DNA from: UBA6055 sp965203755
Lineage (GTDB): Bacteria > Chloroflexota > Anaerolineae > Aggregatilineales > Phototrophicaceae
DNA length: 64,000 bases
Assembly: GCA_965203755.1 (NCBI GenBank)
Contig: OZ241910.1
Span: forward strand, 186,001 to 250,000
Direction of reading: 5' to 3'
Each line of letters begins with the position of its first letter. The stretch's first letter is position 1. This document shows positions 23,842 to 32,286 of this stretch, piece after piece. The translations under genes and the position numbers were made by a program. The notes below the pieces were generated by a model that saw nothing but the letters and a program-made list of their open reading frames with translations, searched no databases and was not told where the DNA came from.

Positions 23842-25404
23842 ATGTTTGTAAATGACCCAGAATTCGGCAAAATCGTTGACTTCGATCAACTGCGGCAGAT
23901 GATTCATCACATCTATGATTCTCTGCTGCCCGATTTTGACATGCCCAAATCAATGAAGGTCGGCGTCGAACTGTTCGGCGATGAGCCTGATCTGCTGATT
24001 GCCGCCGGCGCCAGTATGCTCGCTTGGATGACGATTGTCGCCGCCGGTGAAGACCAGATTGCCGAAGAACTGAAAGGCAAACTCTTCACCTTGGGCTGGA
24101 CTGAAGAAGCCATTGGCTCTGACTTGTTGAGCGCCGCGACCACAGCCATCCCGCTCACAGATGACCCGAACGCAAAGGAATATCACATTAAAGGCCGCAA
24201 GTGGCTGATTAACAACTCATTCCATGCCGATTATCATACAGTCGTCGCCAAGACCGACCCGAACTCCCGCGGACCGCGTTCGCTGTCGATCTTCCTCGTG
24301 CCGCGCAGCAGCTGCAAGAATTGGGAACGGCTGAAGACCCATGTCCTGCGAAAGATGGTGCTCACGACCTTCGATATCGACGGGCCGGGCCGGCTGTTGG
24401 GCAAAGCCGGGCACGGTTTGCAAATTTTGCAGAAAATGGCAATGCCGAGTAAATATCAATGTGCCTATGTCGGCATCAAGATGATGAATGAAGCCATCCC
24501 CGCCAGTATTGAGCATCTGTCCAGCAAACGCATCTTCAACCAAAACCCGATTAACTTCAGCAATGTCTTTCGTCAAATGTACAATCTTGTCTTGCAGGCT
24601 GCCGTGCTTAATTTCATTTATTACCGCGCCTTGGCATTCAGCGCGGACACTTTTTTGCAATTCCACGGCGTGATGCTCAAATCCTGGTTATTGCTGCGCG
24701 CCAACGAACTGCTGGGGCAAAACCTGCTGGTTGCCGGCTCTAAAGGTTTTTTGGCAGAATCGGTTATTGGACGCAATGCTATCGATTCCTTCGTGCTGCC
24801 AGTGTTTGATGGACACTATACCATCAATACCTTGATGACCGCCAAGCACATGAAACGTTATTTAGGCGCTCGCCGTCGCGCCGACGTGCAAGAACGGATG
24901 GATATTTTGCGCCGCGGCGCCTTCACTTCGCAGTCCGGCGACCAGATCCGCGCCAATTCGCGCAAGCTCCGCAACCCTGATTTCTTTGATTATGCCCAAT
25001 ATATTGAAGACCTGGGGCTTCCGATTGATCTCGATGTCCGGGCGGCGGCGGCGGCGATGCAGGCGCTCGCCAATGAATTGAACGAACGCGATTTAATGAC
25101 CGACCCCGAACACCGCTACAAGCTGGGCACGATGGTTCACTGGATGGAAGCCCTGCTGGCCGCCTGTGAGCTCTGGAAAGCCACTGAAGAAGATGAATAT
25201 CTCAACGGGGTCATTATGCAATACAACGCCTTCGCCAACGAATTTAATCAGATTGTTAGCGAAAGCGCCTTGCGAACCGAGTTCCTGCGACTCATGCGGC
25301 AGCGCCCTTTGCATCAATTCGACAACCCGCGCGAGTTCCTGCTGCGCTTGTATCATCGGGTCGAACAGTTTTCCTTTCGGCAAGAGGTCCTTGCTGTGGA
25401 GTAG
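23842..25404 (+). CDS. Acyl-CoA dehydrogenase family protein, AidB-like (copy 1)
   Basis: This 520-residue FAD-dependent enzyme has the acyl-CoA dehydrogenase middle domain LFTLGWTEEAIGSDLLSAAT and YHIKGRKWLINNSFHADYH. In a long C-terminal helical domain, LLVAGSKGFLAESVIGRNA and VLPVFDGHYTINTLM replace the usual VYEGTNxI motif. The extra C-terminal helices resemble AidB-type members rather than classical beta-oxidation enzymes, so the substrate is uncertain. ATG at 23842 is chosen by alignment with the next gene and a GAGG site 6 bases upstream. The 238-base spacer before it carries no obvious gene. Confidence 0.82.
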   Translation: MFVNDPEFGKIVDFDQLRQMIHHIYDSLLPDFDMPKSMKVGVELFGDEPDLLIAAGASMLAWMTIVAAGEDQIAEELKGKLFTLGWTEEAIGSDLLSAATTAIPLTDDPNAKEYHIKGRKWLINNSFHADYHTVVAKTDPNSRGPRSLSIFLVPRSSCKNWERLKTHVLRKMVLTTFDIDGPGRLLGKAGHGLQILQKMAMPSKYQCAYVGIKMMNEAIPASIEHLSSKRIFNQNPINFSNVFRQMYNLVLQAAVLNFIYYRALAFSADTFLQFHGVMLKSWLLLRANELLGQNLLVAGSKGFLAESVIGRNAIDSFVLPVFDGHYTINTLMTAKHMKRYLGARRRADVQERMDILRRGAFTSQSGDQIRANSRKLRNPDFFDYAQYIEDLGLPIDLDVRAAAAAMQALANELNERDLMTDPEHRYKLGTMVHWMEALLAACELWKATEEDEYLNGVIMQYNAFANEFNQIVSESALRTEFLRLMRQRPLHQFDNPREFLLRLYHRVEQFSFRQEVLAVE

Positions 25405-25467
25405 ACGGCATCAGCCGAAAGTTCGGGAGACCGGTTTTAAGTTAGCCAAGGATCCAAGCCGATAGCT

Positions 25468-27012
25468 ATGAAAATCGTACAAGACAAAACATTTGGCGAC
25501 ATTATTGATTATGATCTGTTGCGGCAGGGGATGGCGGATGTGCTGGATCATGTCTTTCCGACCTTTAATTTAATGGGGTCAATGCTGGAAGCCACCCGGC
25601 ATTTTGGCAATAACCCCAATTATATGACCGCCTGCGCCGCCAGTGGTTTAGCTTATATGATGCTGGTCGCCGCCAAAGAGGATAAGCTGGCGGCTGAACT
25701 CAAAGGCAAGATCTTCACCTTGGGCTGGACTGAAGAACACACTGGCACCGACCTCTTGAGCGTTACCACCCAGGCAAAGCCGATGTCTGATGATCCACAG
25801 GAAAAAAACTTTTATATCAAAGGGCAAAAGTGGCTTATCAACAATTCTTATCATGCCGATTATCACTCGGTCATCGCCAAGGTGGATCCAGACGCCTCTG
25901 GCCCGCGGTCTTTGTCCGTCTTTGCCGTGCCCCACAGCAGCACCAAAAATTGGAAGCGGCTGGAGACGCATGTTCTGCGAAGTATGGTGCTGACCCAATA
26001 TGATATTGATGGTCCCGGCATCCTAGTCGGACAGGCTGGGCGCGGTCTGGAGATTTTGCAGCGTATGGCGCTGCCCTCCAAATATCACTGCGCCTACATG
26101 GGCGTTACCATGGTTGAAGGCTCGCTGCCGGCCGCTATCCATCATCTTGCGACCAAGAATATCTTCGGCGGCAATCCGATTCGCTTTAGCAATGTCTTCC
26201 GCCAGCTTTACAATCTGGCACAGCAGGCCGCGCTTGTCAACTTTACCTTCTTCCGCGCGCTCGCCTTTAGCGACAGTCCCTTCTTGCAGTTTCACGGGCT
26301 GATGCTCAAATCCTGGCTGCTGCTCAAATGCAGCGAAATCCTGTCACAAAACCTGTTGGTTACTGGTTCCAAAGGTTTTCTGAAAGAATCCATCATTGGC
26401 GGGAATGCGATTGATTCTTTTGTCTATCCGGTCTTTGATGGGCACTATACGTTGAACACCCTGCTCACTTATAAACATACCAAACGTTATTTACAGGCCG
26501 ACGAACAAGGCGACATTGAGGCGCGGATGCAAGCCCTGCGCGACAATGCCTATGTTCCGCTGGAAGGACAGCAAATCCTCAATGACAGTCGGGAAATGCG
26601 CCGGCCACCTTTCTTTAATTACGCCGATTATATCCAGCGCTGTGAACTGCCGATTGCGCTGGATGCCGACGGATTGGCAGATGCGAGCCGGCAAATCCTG
26701 GATGCCATTCAGATGCGCGAGGCAACCAGCGAGCCGGAATTCCGCTATAAGGTTGGCATGATTGTGCATAATCTGGAGGCGCTGCTGTCAGCAGTGGAGC
26801 TATGGAAAGTCACTGCCAATGATCATTATCTGAATGCGATTATCATGCAGCACAACGATGTCGGCAAGCTCATCAATCGCATTATCAGCGAAGGCGATTT
26901 TGATGTGGAATTCACTCAACCGCTGCGGCAGCTGCCGCTTCCCAAAGCTGCGGATCCAGCCCAATTCCTGCTGGACTTGCTGGATGTCAAAGGGCAAATC
27001 CGCTCATCATGA
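25468..27012 (+). CDS. Acyl-CoA dehydrogenase family protein, AidB-like (copy 2)
   Basis: This 514-residue paralogue of the preceding gene is alignable end to end. It shares LKGKIFTLGWTEEHTGTDLLS, KGQKWLINNSYHADYHSVIA, LLVTGSKGFLKESIIGGNA and VYPVFDGHYTLNTLL. The two genes are 63 bases apart and co-directional, so they were produced by tandem duplication and have since diverged substantially. They may form a heteromer or act on related substrates. FAD binding is expected. No electron-transfer flavoprotein or CoA ligase gene lies nearby to reveal the pathway. The ATG start is clear. The gene converges on ychF. Confidence 0.82.
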   Translation: MKIVQDKTFGDIIDYDLLRQGMADVLDHVFPTFNLMGSMLEATRHFGNNPNYMTACAASGLAYMMLVAAKEDKLAAELKGKIFTLGWTEEHTGTDLLSVTTQAKPMSDDPQEKNFYIKGQKWLINNSYHADYHSVIAKVDPDASGPRSLSVFAVPHSSTKNWKRLETHVLRSMVLTQYDIDGPGILVGQAGRGLEILQRMALPSKYHCAYMGVTMVEGSLPAAIHHLATKNIFGGNPIRFSNVFRQLYNLAQQAALVNFTFFRALAFSDSPFLQFHGLMLKSWLLLKCSEILSQNLLVTGSKGFLKESIIGGNAIDSFVYPVFDGHYTLNTLLTYKHTKRYLQADEQGDIEARMQALRDNAYVPLEGQQILNDSREMRRPPFFNYADYIQRCELPIALDADGLADASRQILDAIQMREATSEPEFRYKVGMIVHNLEALLSAVELWKVTANDHYLNAIIMQHNDVGKLINRIISEGDFDVEFTQPLRQLPLPKAADPAQFLLDLLDVKGQIRSS

Positions 27013-27028
27013 TGGTTCGCGCCGGCGT

Positions 27029-28129
27029 TCACACATTGAAGCGAAACTGAATCACATCCCCGTCCTGAACGACATAATCACGGCCTTCCACCTGCATTAG
27101 GCCGCCCGATTTAATTGTCTGGCGATTTTTGTATTGCGCGAAGACATGGTAGGGTATCACTTCGGCGCGGATGAAACCGCGTTCAAAGTCGGTATGGATG
27201 ACTCCGGCCGCTTTCGGGGCTGTCCAGCCAGCGCGGACTGTCCAGGCGCGCACTTCGCTGTCGTTAAAGGTGAAGCAGCTAATCAAGCCAAGCAGGCGAT
27301 AGCTTTTGCGAATCAGCTGCTCCAGACTGCTGTCGTTAAGGTCATAGAGGCGCAGATATTCTTGACGTTCGGCATCGTTCAAGGCGGCCATTTCCTGTTC
27401 CAGGCTGGCGCAGACCGTGATGATTTCAGCGCCCTGCGCCGCCGCCGCCAGACGGGTGGACTTGAGCCAGGGATTGTCGGCATGAAGGCTGTCCTCATCC
27501 ACATTGGCGGCATAAATCACCGGCTTGGCGGTCAAAAAGCGCATCTCCTGATTGAGGGCCGCAAACAATGGATGACTGCGCTGTTCAAATGCCCACAAGG
27601 GATTCCCGCCGCTGACATAGCTCTCAATTCGCCGCGCCATTTCCAGCATCGGACGCAGCTTCCGCTCTGCCCGGCATTCGCGCTCCAGTTTTTCCAGCCG
27701 CCGTTCCAACTGCTGCAAATCCGCCAGCGCCAGTTCGGTATGGATGACCTCGATGTCATCAGGCGGATTCGGCCTCCCCTGCACATGTACGATATTCTCA
27801 TCGTCAAAACAGCGCACGACATGCAAGATGGCGTCTACATCGCGGATATGTCCGAGGAAGCGATTGCCTAGGCCCTCTCCCTGACTCGCTCCCTGAACCA
27901 GGCCGGCGAGGTCAACAAAATCAACCCGCGTCGCAATCGCCTGCCCTACTCCCACCCAGGCCTGCAAATTGGTCAAGCGCTTATCCGGCAGCGGAACGAC
28001 CGCTTTGTTGGCTTCAATAGTGCAGAAGGGATAATTGGCCGCCTGTGCATTCTGTGCGCGGGTCAAGGCATTGAAGAGCGTGCTTTTGCCCACATTCGGC
28101 AAGCCGACGATGCCGATACTCAAACTCAT
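27029..28129 (-). CDS. ychF: Ribosome-binding ATPase YchF
   Basis: This universally conserved Obg-superfamily P-loop protein binds ATP in preference to GTP and associates with ribosomes. G1 is GIVGLPNVGKSTLFNALT, switch and G3 are VDFVDLAGLVQGASQGEGLG, and the specificity region reads YAANVDEDSL rather than NKxD. Residues about 200-240 form the coiled-coil, and the C-terminal TGS domain ends in YVVQDGDVIQFRFNV. At 366 residues the length is canonical. ATG at 28129 aligns with the family start (MSLSIGIVG); a 60-residue upstream extension is spurious. It is a lone housekeeping gene, divergent from ridA. Confidence 0.97.
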   Translation of the reverse strand: MSLSIGIVGLPNVGKSTLFNALTRAQNAQAANYPFCTIEANKAVVPLPDKRLTNLQAWVGVGQAIATRVDFVDLAGLVQGASQGEGLGNRFLGHIRDVDAILHVVRCFDDENIVHVQGRPNPPDDIEVIHTELALADLQQLERRLEKLERECRAERKLRPMLEMARRIESYVSGGNPLWAFEQRSHPLFAALNQEMRFLTAKPVIYAANVDEDSLHADNPWLKSTRLAAAAQGAEIITVCASLEQEMAALNDAERQEYLRLYDLNDSSLEQLIRKSYRLLGLISCFTFNDSEVRAWTVRAGWTAPKAAGVIHTDFERGFIRAEVIPYHVFAQYKNRQTIKSGGLMQVEGRDYVVQDGDVIQFRFNV

Positions 28130-28234
28130 GGTTTCCCTCATGCTCAATATAAAAAGTCCGTTAGCTTCTATTTTATGGCAAAGCGCATGGTTTTGCGTCG
28201 CGGTGATGGCGGGTTGTGCAATGGGCATGATAAA

Positions 28235-28264
28235 TTGCCGGTGGCAGGCCGGCTGTGGTATCAT
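28235..28264 (+). promoter_or_regulatory. Candidate promoter of the Rid-family gene
   Basis: TTGCCG (28235-28240) and TATCAT (28259-28264) are spaced by 18 bases, about 105 bases ahead of the Rid-family ATG. The boxes are only moderately close to consensus. Confidence 0.4.
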
Positions 28265-28370
28265 TGGGCAATGCTGTCGGCGAGCAACCAACTGGATGAC
28301 ACAGCGCAATCGTTAAGCAAATCGCGCTTCACCTAAGCTCAAGATATTTTAAGCCTGTTCAGGAGGGTTT

Positions 28371-28799
28371 ATGTCACACCAGCGCATTCTTACCAAAACA
28401 AGCAAGGGCGGCAATATCTTCCCTGATATTGATTACCGCACCAGCAAGGCGGTCCGCGCCGGGAATATGGTCTTTGTAGAGGGGCAAACGGGCTTGACGA
28501 TGGACAATCAGTCATTTGTCGGTGAGGGCGACCCGGCGGCCCAGGCCGAAAACGCCATGCAGAACGTCAAAATTATCCTGGAAGCCGCCGGCGCCCGCAT
28601 GGAAGATATCTGCAAAATCACCACCTACGTGACCGACGCCGCCTACCGCGACCTGGTCTATCCGGTCATTGCCCGCCATTTACAAGACGTCCGCCCCTGC
28701 TCGACTGGAGTTGTCGTGAAAGCGCTGGGGAAACCTTATGCCGATTTTGAGATTGATGTCTTTGCCGTCATTCCAGAAGACCGCGGTTCATCGGGCTGA
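28371..28799 (+). CDS. RidA/YjgF/YER057c family protein
   Basis: This 142-residue cytoplasmic protein of the Rid family has members that hydrolyse reactive enamine/imine intermediates of amino-acid metabolism. It contains FVEGQTGLT, AQAENAMQNVKIILEAAGARMEDICKI in family register, and RPCSTGVVVKALGKP with the conserved Arg expected in deaminase-active members, followed by FEIDVFAVIP. A strong AGGAGG site lies before ATG 28371. It is convergent with the next gene, with only one base between the stops. Assignment to a Rid subgroup is not possible by eye. Confidence 0.92.
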   Translation: MSHQRILTKTSKGGNIFPDIDYRTSKAVRAGNMVFVEGQTGLTMDNQSFVGEGDPAAQAENAMQNVKIILEAAGARMEDICKITTYVTDAAYRDLVYPVIARHLQDVRPCSTGVVVKALGKPYADFEIDVFAVIPEDRGSSG

Positions 28800-28800
28800 T

Positions 28801-29646
28801 TCAGACTTCGTGCCATCTGGCAGCCGCCGCCTGCGCCTGCTCGACCGAAGTCATCGCCTCCAAACGCGCCAAAAGCTCATGCGCCTGCGCCGCGGTGGCA
28901 TGCAGCCGCGGCAAAGCAGCGTTTAATTCATAGACCGAAGCTGATGGCTTTAGCGGCGCGTCCACCGTCAGGATTTGAACATGGCGATGCTGAAGCAGAT
29001 GACGATACACGGCGGCATAAATTTGCGGCGAATACGGGACTGTGCCTGATCTCGCTGGGGTCAAGCGCAGTCGGACCGCGATGTCATGCAAGTCCTGCCA
29101 CAGCGCCCGCAGTAAATCAGGCGGGGCATCGCGGGTTTCGTTTTCGTGCTGCGGCCGGGCGATGGTTCTTTCGCGGCTGGCTTCAATGATTTTGCGAACC
29201 GCTTTGGAGGGCACCGGCACCACAAACTGCGTTCCTTCAGCTTTGAGCATGGCTTCGGCATCATCAGCCTGCGGCCTGACAATCTCCATTAGCCGACCTC
29301 CAATCAGAGGCGCTTCGCCAATCAAGAGGCTGTCCGGCTTGGGATGTGTTTTGTTCCAATCCACAAGCGCCTGCCGCAGCCAAAGGCCGACGGCTTTGAT
29401 GACCATCGGATGAGTCGCGCCATGCCGCAGTGGATATTTCGGCGTCTCAAAGACTTGGCGGGCTGTGTCCCATTGCAGCAGATGCGCCTGGCGGCCGGCG
29501 CTTTGCGCCATCAAGGTCAACTGCTGCAACAGCAGACTCTTGCCCGTGCCCGGCAGGCCGGCAAAAAACACCCGCTCGGCTCTGTCAATCAAGCCGGCAA
29601 AGGTTTGATGCACTGGGGAAGCTGGCGTGAGGATAAGCTCGGCCAC
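28801..29646 (-). CDS. P-loop NTPase of unknown function
   Basis: This 281-residue protein has a clear Walker A near the N-terminus, RVFFAGLPGTGKSLLLQQ, preceded by a short strand. A possible Walker B-like region reads PDSLLIGEAPLIGGRLMEI, where Glu replaces a second acidic residue. The rest is helical and Ala/Leu-rich, with no TM segments. GTG at 29646 is the start. It lies 38 bases downstream of the ThDP enzyme gene and is probably co-transcribed. A small-molecule kinase or ATP-dependent chaperone role is possible, but no family is recognised. Confidence 0.7.
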   Translation of the reverse strand: MAELILTPASPVHQTFAGLIDRAERVFFAGLPGTGKSLLLQQLTLMAQSAGRQAHLLQWDTARQVFETPKYPLRHGATHPMVIKAVGLWLRQALVDWNKTHPKPDSLLIGEAPLIGGRLMEIVRPQADDAEAMLKAEGTQFVVPVPSKAVRKIIEASRERTIARPQHENETRDAPPDLLRALWQDLHDIAVRLRLTPARSGTVPYSPQIYAAVYRHLLQHRHVQILTVDAPLKPSASVYELNAALPRLHATAAQAHELLARLEAMTSVEQAQAAAARWHEV

Positions 29647-29684
29647 TGGCTTTCTCGATTCGCTCCTGTCGCTTGCTTGGCCGC

Positions 29685-31319
29685 CTAAGGGCGCGGCGGC
29701 CGAATCCGCCCCAAATCACGCAAGCGGTCAAGGCTGGGAGTTTCGCCAATGGGCACTTCAATAATCGTCGGCAAATCGCTGGCGAAGCCGCGGCGGATCG
29801 CCTGGCGAAGCTGTTCATTGTCATCGGCGCGGAAGGCATTGGCGCCAAAGGCTTCTCCCAATTTGACGAAATCGGGGTTCACCAAATCAGTCGCGATCAC
29901 GCGTTCATCATAATCCCGAATTTGCATCGTCCGCACGTTGCCATAGGCATTGTTGTTGAAGATAATCGTCACCAGGCTGATTTTATGCTGTACCGCCGCC
30001 GCCAGCGATTGCAGGGTGAACATGAAACCGCCGTCGCCGGCAATCGCCAGCACCGGCAGATTCGGTTTGGCTATCTTGACGCCCAATCCGGTTGGCAAGC
30101 CATATCCCAAGGTGCCCTGATAGCCAGTGGTAATGAAGCTGCGCGGCTTGTAGACCGGCATATTCACCCGCGCGGCATAGCCGACCTGCGTCAGTTCATC
30201 AATGAAGATCCCCTCCTCGCCCAGTTCCTCGCGGATAATTTTGAGATAGGTGTTCTGCGGTTCAAGGTAGGCGATGGTCTGCGCCCATTTCGCTTTCAGC
30301 GTCAGCATTTCATCTTCACGCGATTCGCGCTTGCGATTGTGTTTTTCGACTGCATTCAAAAGCGGCGGCAGCGCATCTTCCGCCCGGGCGACAATCGGCA
30401 GATCGGGGGCTTGGATACGGTGCATGGCATCATAATCGACATCAATCCGAATGACCTTCATATCCTTGTCGGTCCCCCAGCGCTGAAGGGGAATCCGCAT
30501 ATATGCGCCAATCGCCAGCGCCACATCGGTCGTCTTGTAATACTCATGCGCCGCTGGTGTGGGCAAGCTAAGATAATGCCGACTGTCGAGGATGCCGTGC
30601 CCGGTGCGATAGGCGACCACCGGGGCCTGCAGCTGGTCAGCCAGCCGCGTGATTTCTGGGCTGACGTCCTGGGCGCCGCCGCCGACAAAGATGAGCGGCC
30701 GTTTTGATTGACCTAAGAGCCTGCCGGCGGTTTCAATGATGCCGGCATCGACTGGCGGCATGAATATCGGCAGCGGCGGCGGCGCGGCGGGAACTTCTGA
30801 TTTCATCGCCAGAATATCCATCGGGACTTCCAGCGCGGCCGGCCGCGGCCGGCCGGAATTCATCTCATAAAAGGCTTGCGCCACCTTGCGCCCGGCATCA
30901 GCCGGATGGAGGACAATATCCGACCATTTGGTTAATCCGCGCAAGACTTCCGGCTGGTGCGGAATCTCATGCAGCTGGCCGCGCCCCTTGCCAATCTCCG
31001 AGCTTGGAATCTGGCCTGTCAGGCAAAAGACCTTGGCATTGAGGCCATAGGCAGTCGCCAGCCCGGCCGAGGCATTCAGCACTCCCGGGCCTGGCACCAC
31101 ATTGAAGACCATCGGTTCGCCGGTCGCCAGAGCATAGCCCAAAGCCATATAGGCCGCCCCTTGTTCGTGCCGCGTATGAATCACCTTGATTTTGTCGCGG
31201 GCATCATAGAGTGCGTTGTAAAGCCAATCATTCTGTACCCCGGGCAAGCCAAAGAGCAGCTGCATCCCGTGATTGACAAGCGCCTCAACGACCGCCTCAC
31301 CGCCTGTCTTTTTTGCCAT
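29685..31319 (-). CDS. Thiamine-diphosphate-dependent enzyme (acetolactate synthase/benzoylformate decarboxylase family)
   Basis: This 544-residue ThDP enzyme has three domains. The N-terminal Pyr domain has the catalytic Glu in HTRHEQGAAYMA. The central domain carries RPLIFVGGGAQD. The C-terminal PP domain has AIAGDGGFMFTLQSLAAA followed by IFNNNAYGN, the Mg/ThDP motif. Family members condense or decarboxylate 2-oxo acids. It is shorter than IolD (about 620-640 residues), and the presence of iol genes 12 kb away does not make it IolD. It lies between a BtpA-like gene and a P-loop gene on the same strand. Substrate unknown. Confidence 0.88.
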   Translation of the reverse strand: MAKKTGGEAVVEALVNHGMQLLFGLPGVQNDWLYNALYDARDKIKVIHTRHEQGAAYMALGYALATGEPMVFNVVPGPGVLNASAGLATAYGLNAKVFCLTGQIPSSEIGKGRGQLHEIPHQPEVLRGLTKWSDIVLHPADAGRKVAQAFYEMNSGRPRPAALEVPMDILAMKSEVPAAPPPLPIFMPPVDAGIIETAGRLLGQSKRPLIFVGGGAQDVSPEITRLADQLQAPVVAYRTGHGILDSRHYLSLPTPAAHEYYKTTDVALAIGAYMRIPLQRWGTDKDMKVIRIDVDYDAMHRIQAPDLPIVARAEDALPPLLNAVEKHNRKRESREDEMLTLKAKWAQTIAYLEPQNTYLKIIREELGEEGIFIDELTQVGYAARVNMPVYKPRSFITTGYQGTLGYGLPTGLGVKIAKPNLPVLAIAGDGGFMFTLQSLAAAVQHKISLVTIIFNNNAYGNVRTMQIRDYDERVIATDLVNPDFVKLGEAFGANAFRADDNEQLRQAIRRGFASDLPTIIEVPIGETPSLDRLRDLGRIRPPRP

Positions 31320-31410
31320 CGCATCTGCTTTCTGCTGTTTACCGCGCCCTGTCCCTATTTTATGCGCTTTCAGTGGTCTAGTCCAAATGCGATCTCATTT
31401 TTTTCACTGC

Positions 31411-32232
31411 TTAAAGAGATTTCGACTGGCGCAGTTCCTTGACTTTATCCATCAGGCTGCGTACGCGGTCGGCATCCACCGGGTTTTCAAACACACCGTC
31501 ATGCTTGAAAGCTGTGCCGATGATGGCGGCGTCGGCAATGCCAAGCTGTTCAGCCACATTGGAAAGGCGAACGCCGGTGTTGGCGATCACCGGCAGGTTT
31601 GGCATCGCCCGCTTGACCAACCGCAATGTTTCGGCAGATGTTTCTTCGCCGGCGGTCAGCCCGGATATGCACAAGGCATCGGGTTTGGCGTTGAAGACAG
31701 TTGAACGCGCAATGGAAACGATATCGCGCTGTGCCAGGTAGGCGGCGGCTTCGGGCAAGATGTTAAACAGCAGCCGTACATTTTGGGCGCTGACAGCGTG
31801 CTGATGACGGACAACCGCGCCGCAGTTTGTATCCCACAGGCCAAAGTCACTGGCATATACGCCGGTGAATATCTCGCGCACGAACAAAGCGTCGGCAGCG
31901 ACAGCCAAGTCAAGCGACGCATACGGATCCCAAAGGACATTCACGCCAAAGGGTATCTTGATTTGGTCATAAAGTTCGGCAATCACCCGCGACATGGCGG
32001 CTACGGTCACGGTGTCCACTTGAGTAAGATAGGGCAAACTGGATTCATTGGAAAACATCACTCCGTCTACCCCGCCAGCCTGGAGCGCATTCAAATTCGC
32101 GGCGGCATCGTCCACGACCGCGCGCAGACCGGCCGCGCGGTCATAGTTTGGATCGCCAGGCAGCGCCTGCAAGTGGCACATCCCGATGACCGGCTTGTCA
32201 ACCCCAAACATATCCCGCAGCCAACTCGCCAT
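31411..32232 (-). CDS. BtpA/SgcQ family TIM-barrel protein
   Basis: This 273-residue protein matches the BtpA family (photosystem I biogenesis BtpA in cyanobacteria, SgcQ in enterobacterial sugar operons). It contains KPVIGMCHLQALPGDPNY, GGVDGVMFSNESSLPY, PFGVNVLWDPYASLDLAVA, SGLTAGEETSAETL and LPVIANTGVRLSNVAEQL. In non-photosynthetic bacteria such proteins occur with sugar or nucleoside catabolic genes and their biochemical role is unsettled. ATG at 32232 is preferred to a TTG 12 bases upstream. The GHKL ATPase gene ends 54 bases upstream on the same strand, at a visible drop in GC content. Confidence 0.88.
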   Translation of the reverse strand: MASWLRDMFGVDKPVIGMCHLQALPGDPNYDRAAGLRAVVDDAAANLNALQAGGVDGVMFSNESSLPYLTQVDTVTVAAMSRVIAELYDQIKIPFGVNVLWDPYASLDLAVAADALFVREIFTGVYASDFGLWDTNCGAVVRHQHAVSAQNVRLLFNILPEAAAYLAQRDIVSIARSTVFNAKPDALCISGLTAGEETSAETLRLVKRAMPNLPVIANTGVRLSNVAEQLGIADAAIIGTAFKHDGVFENPVDADRVRSLMDKVKELRQSKSL

Positions 32233-32286
32233 AAGATACCCCAATCAGATCACTGCTTCACAAATCAAAAATATAAGGACTGTATT

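Noticed and set aside
29685..31319. ThDP enzyme as IolD (trihydroxycyclohexanedione hydrolase)
   Set aside because: It is about 90 residues too short, lies 12 kb from the iol genes, and matches the acetolactate synthase/benzoylformate decarboxylase style.
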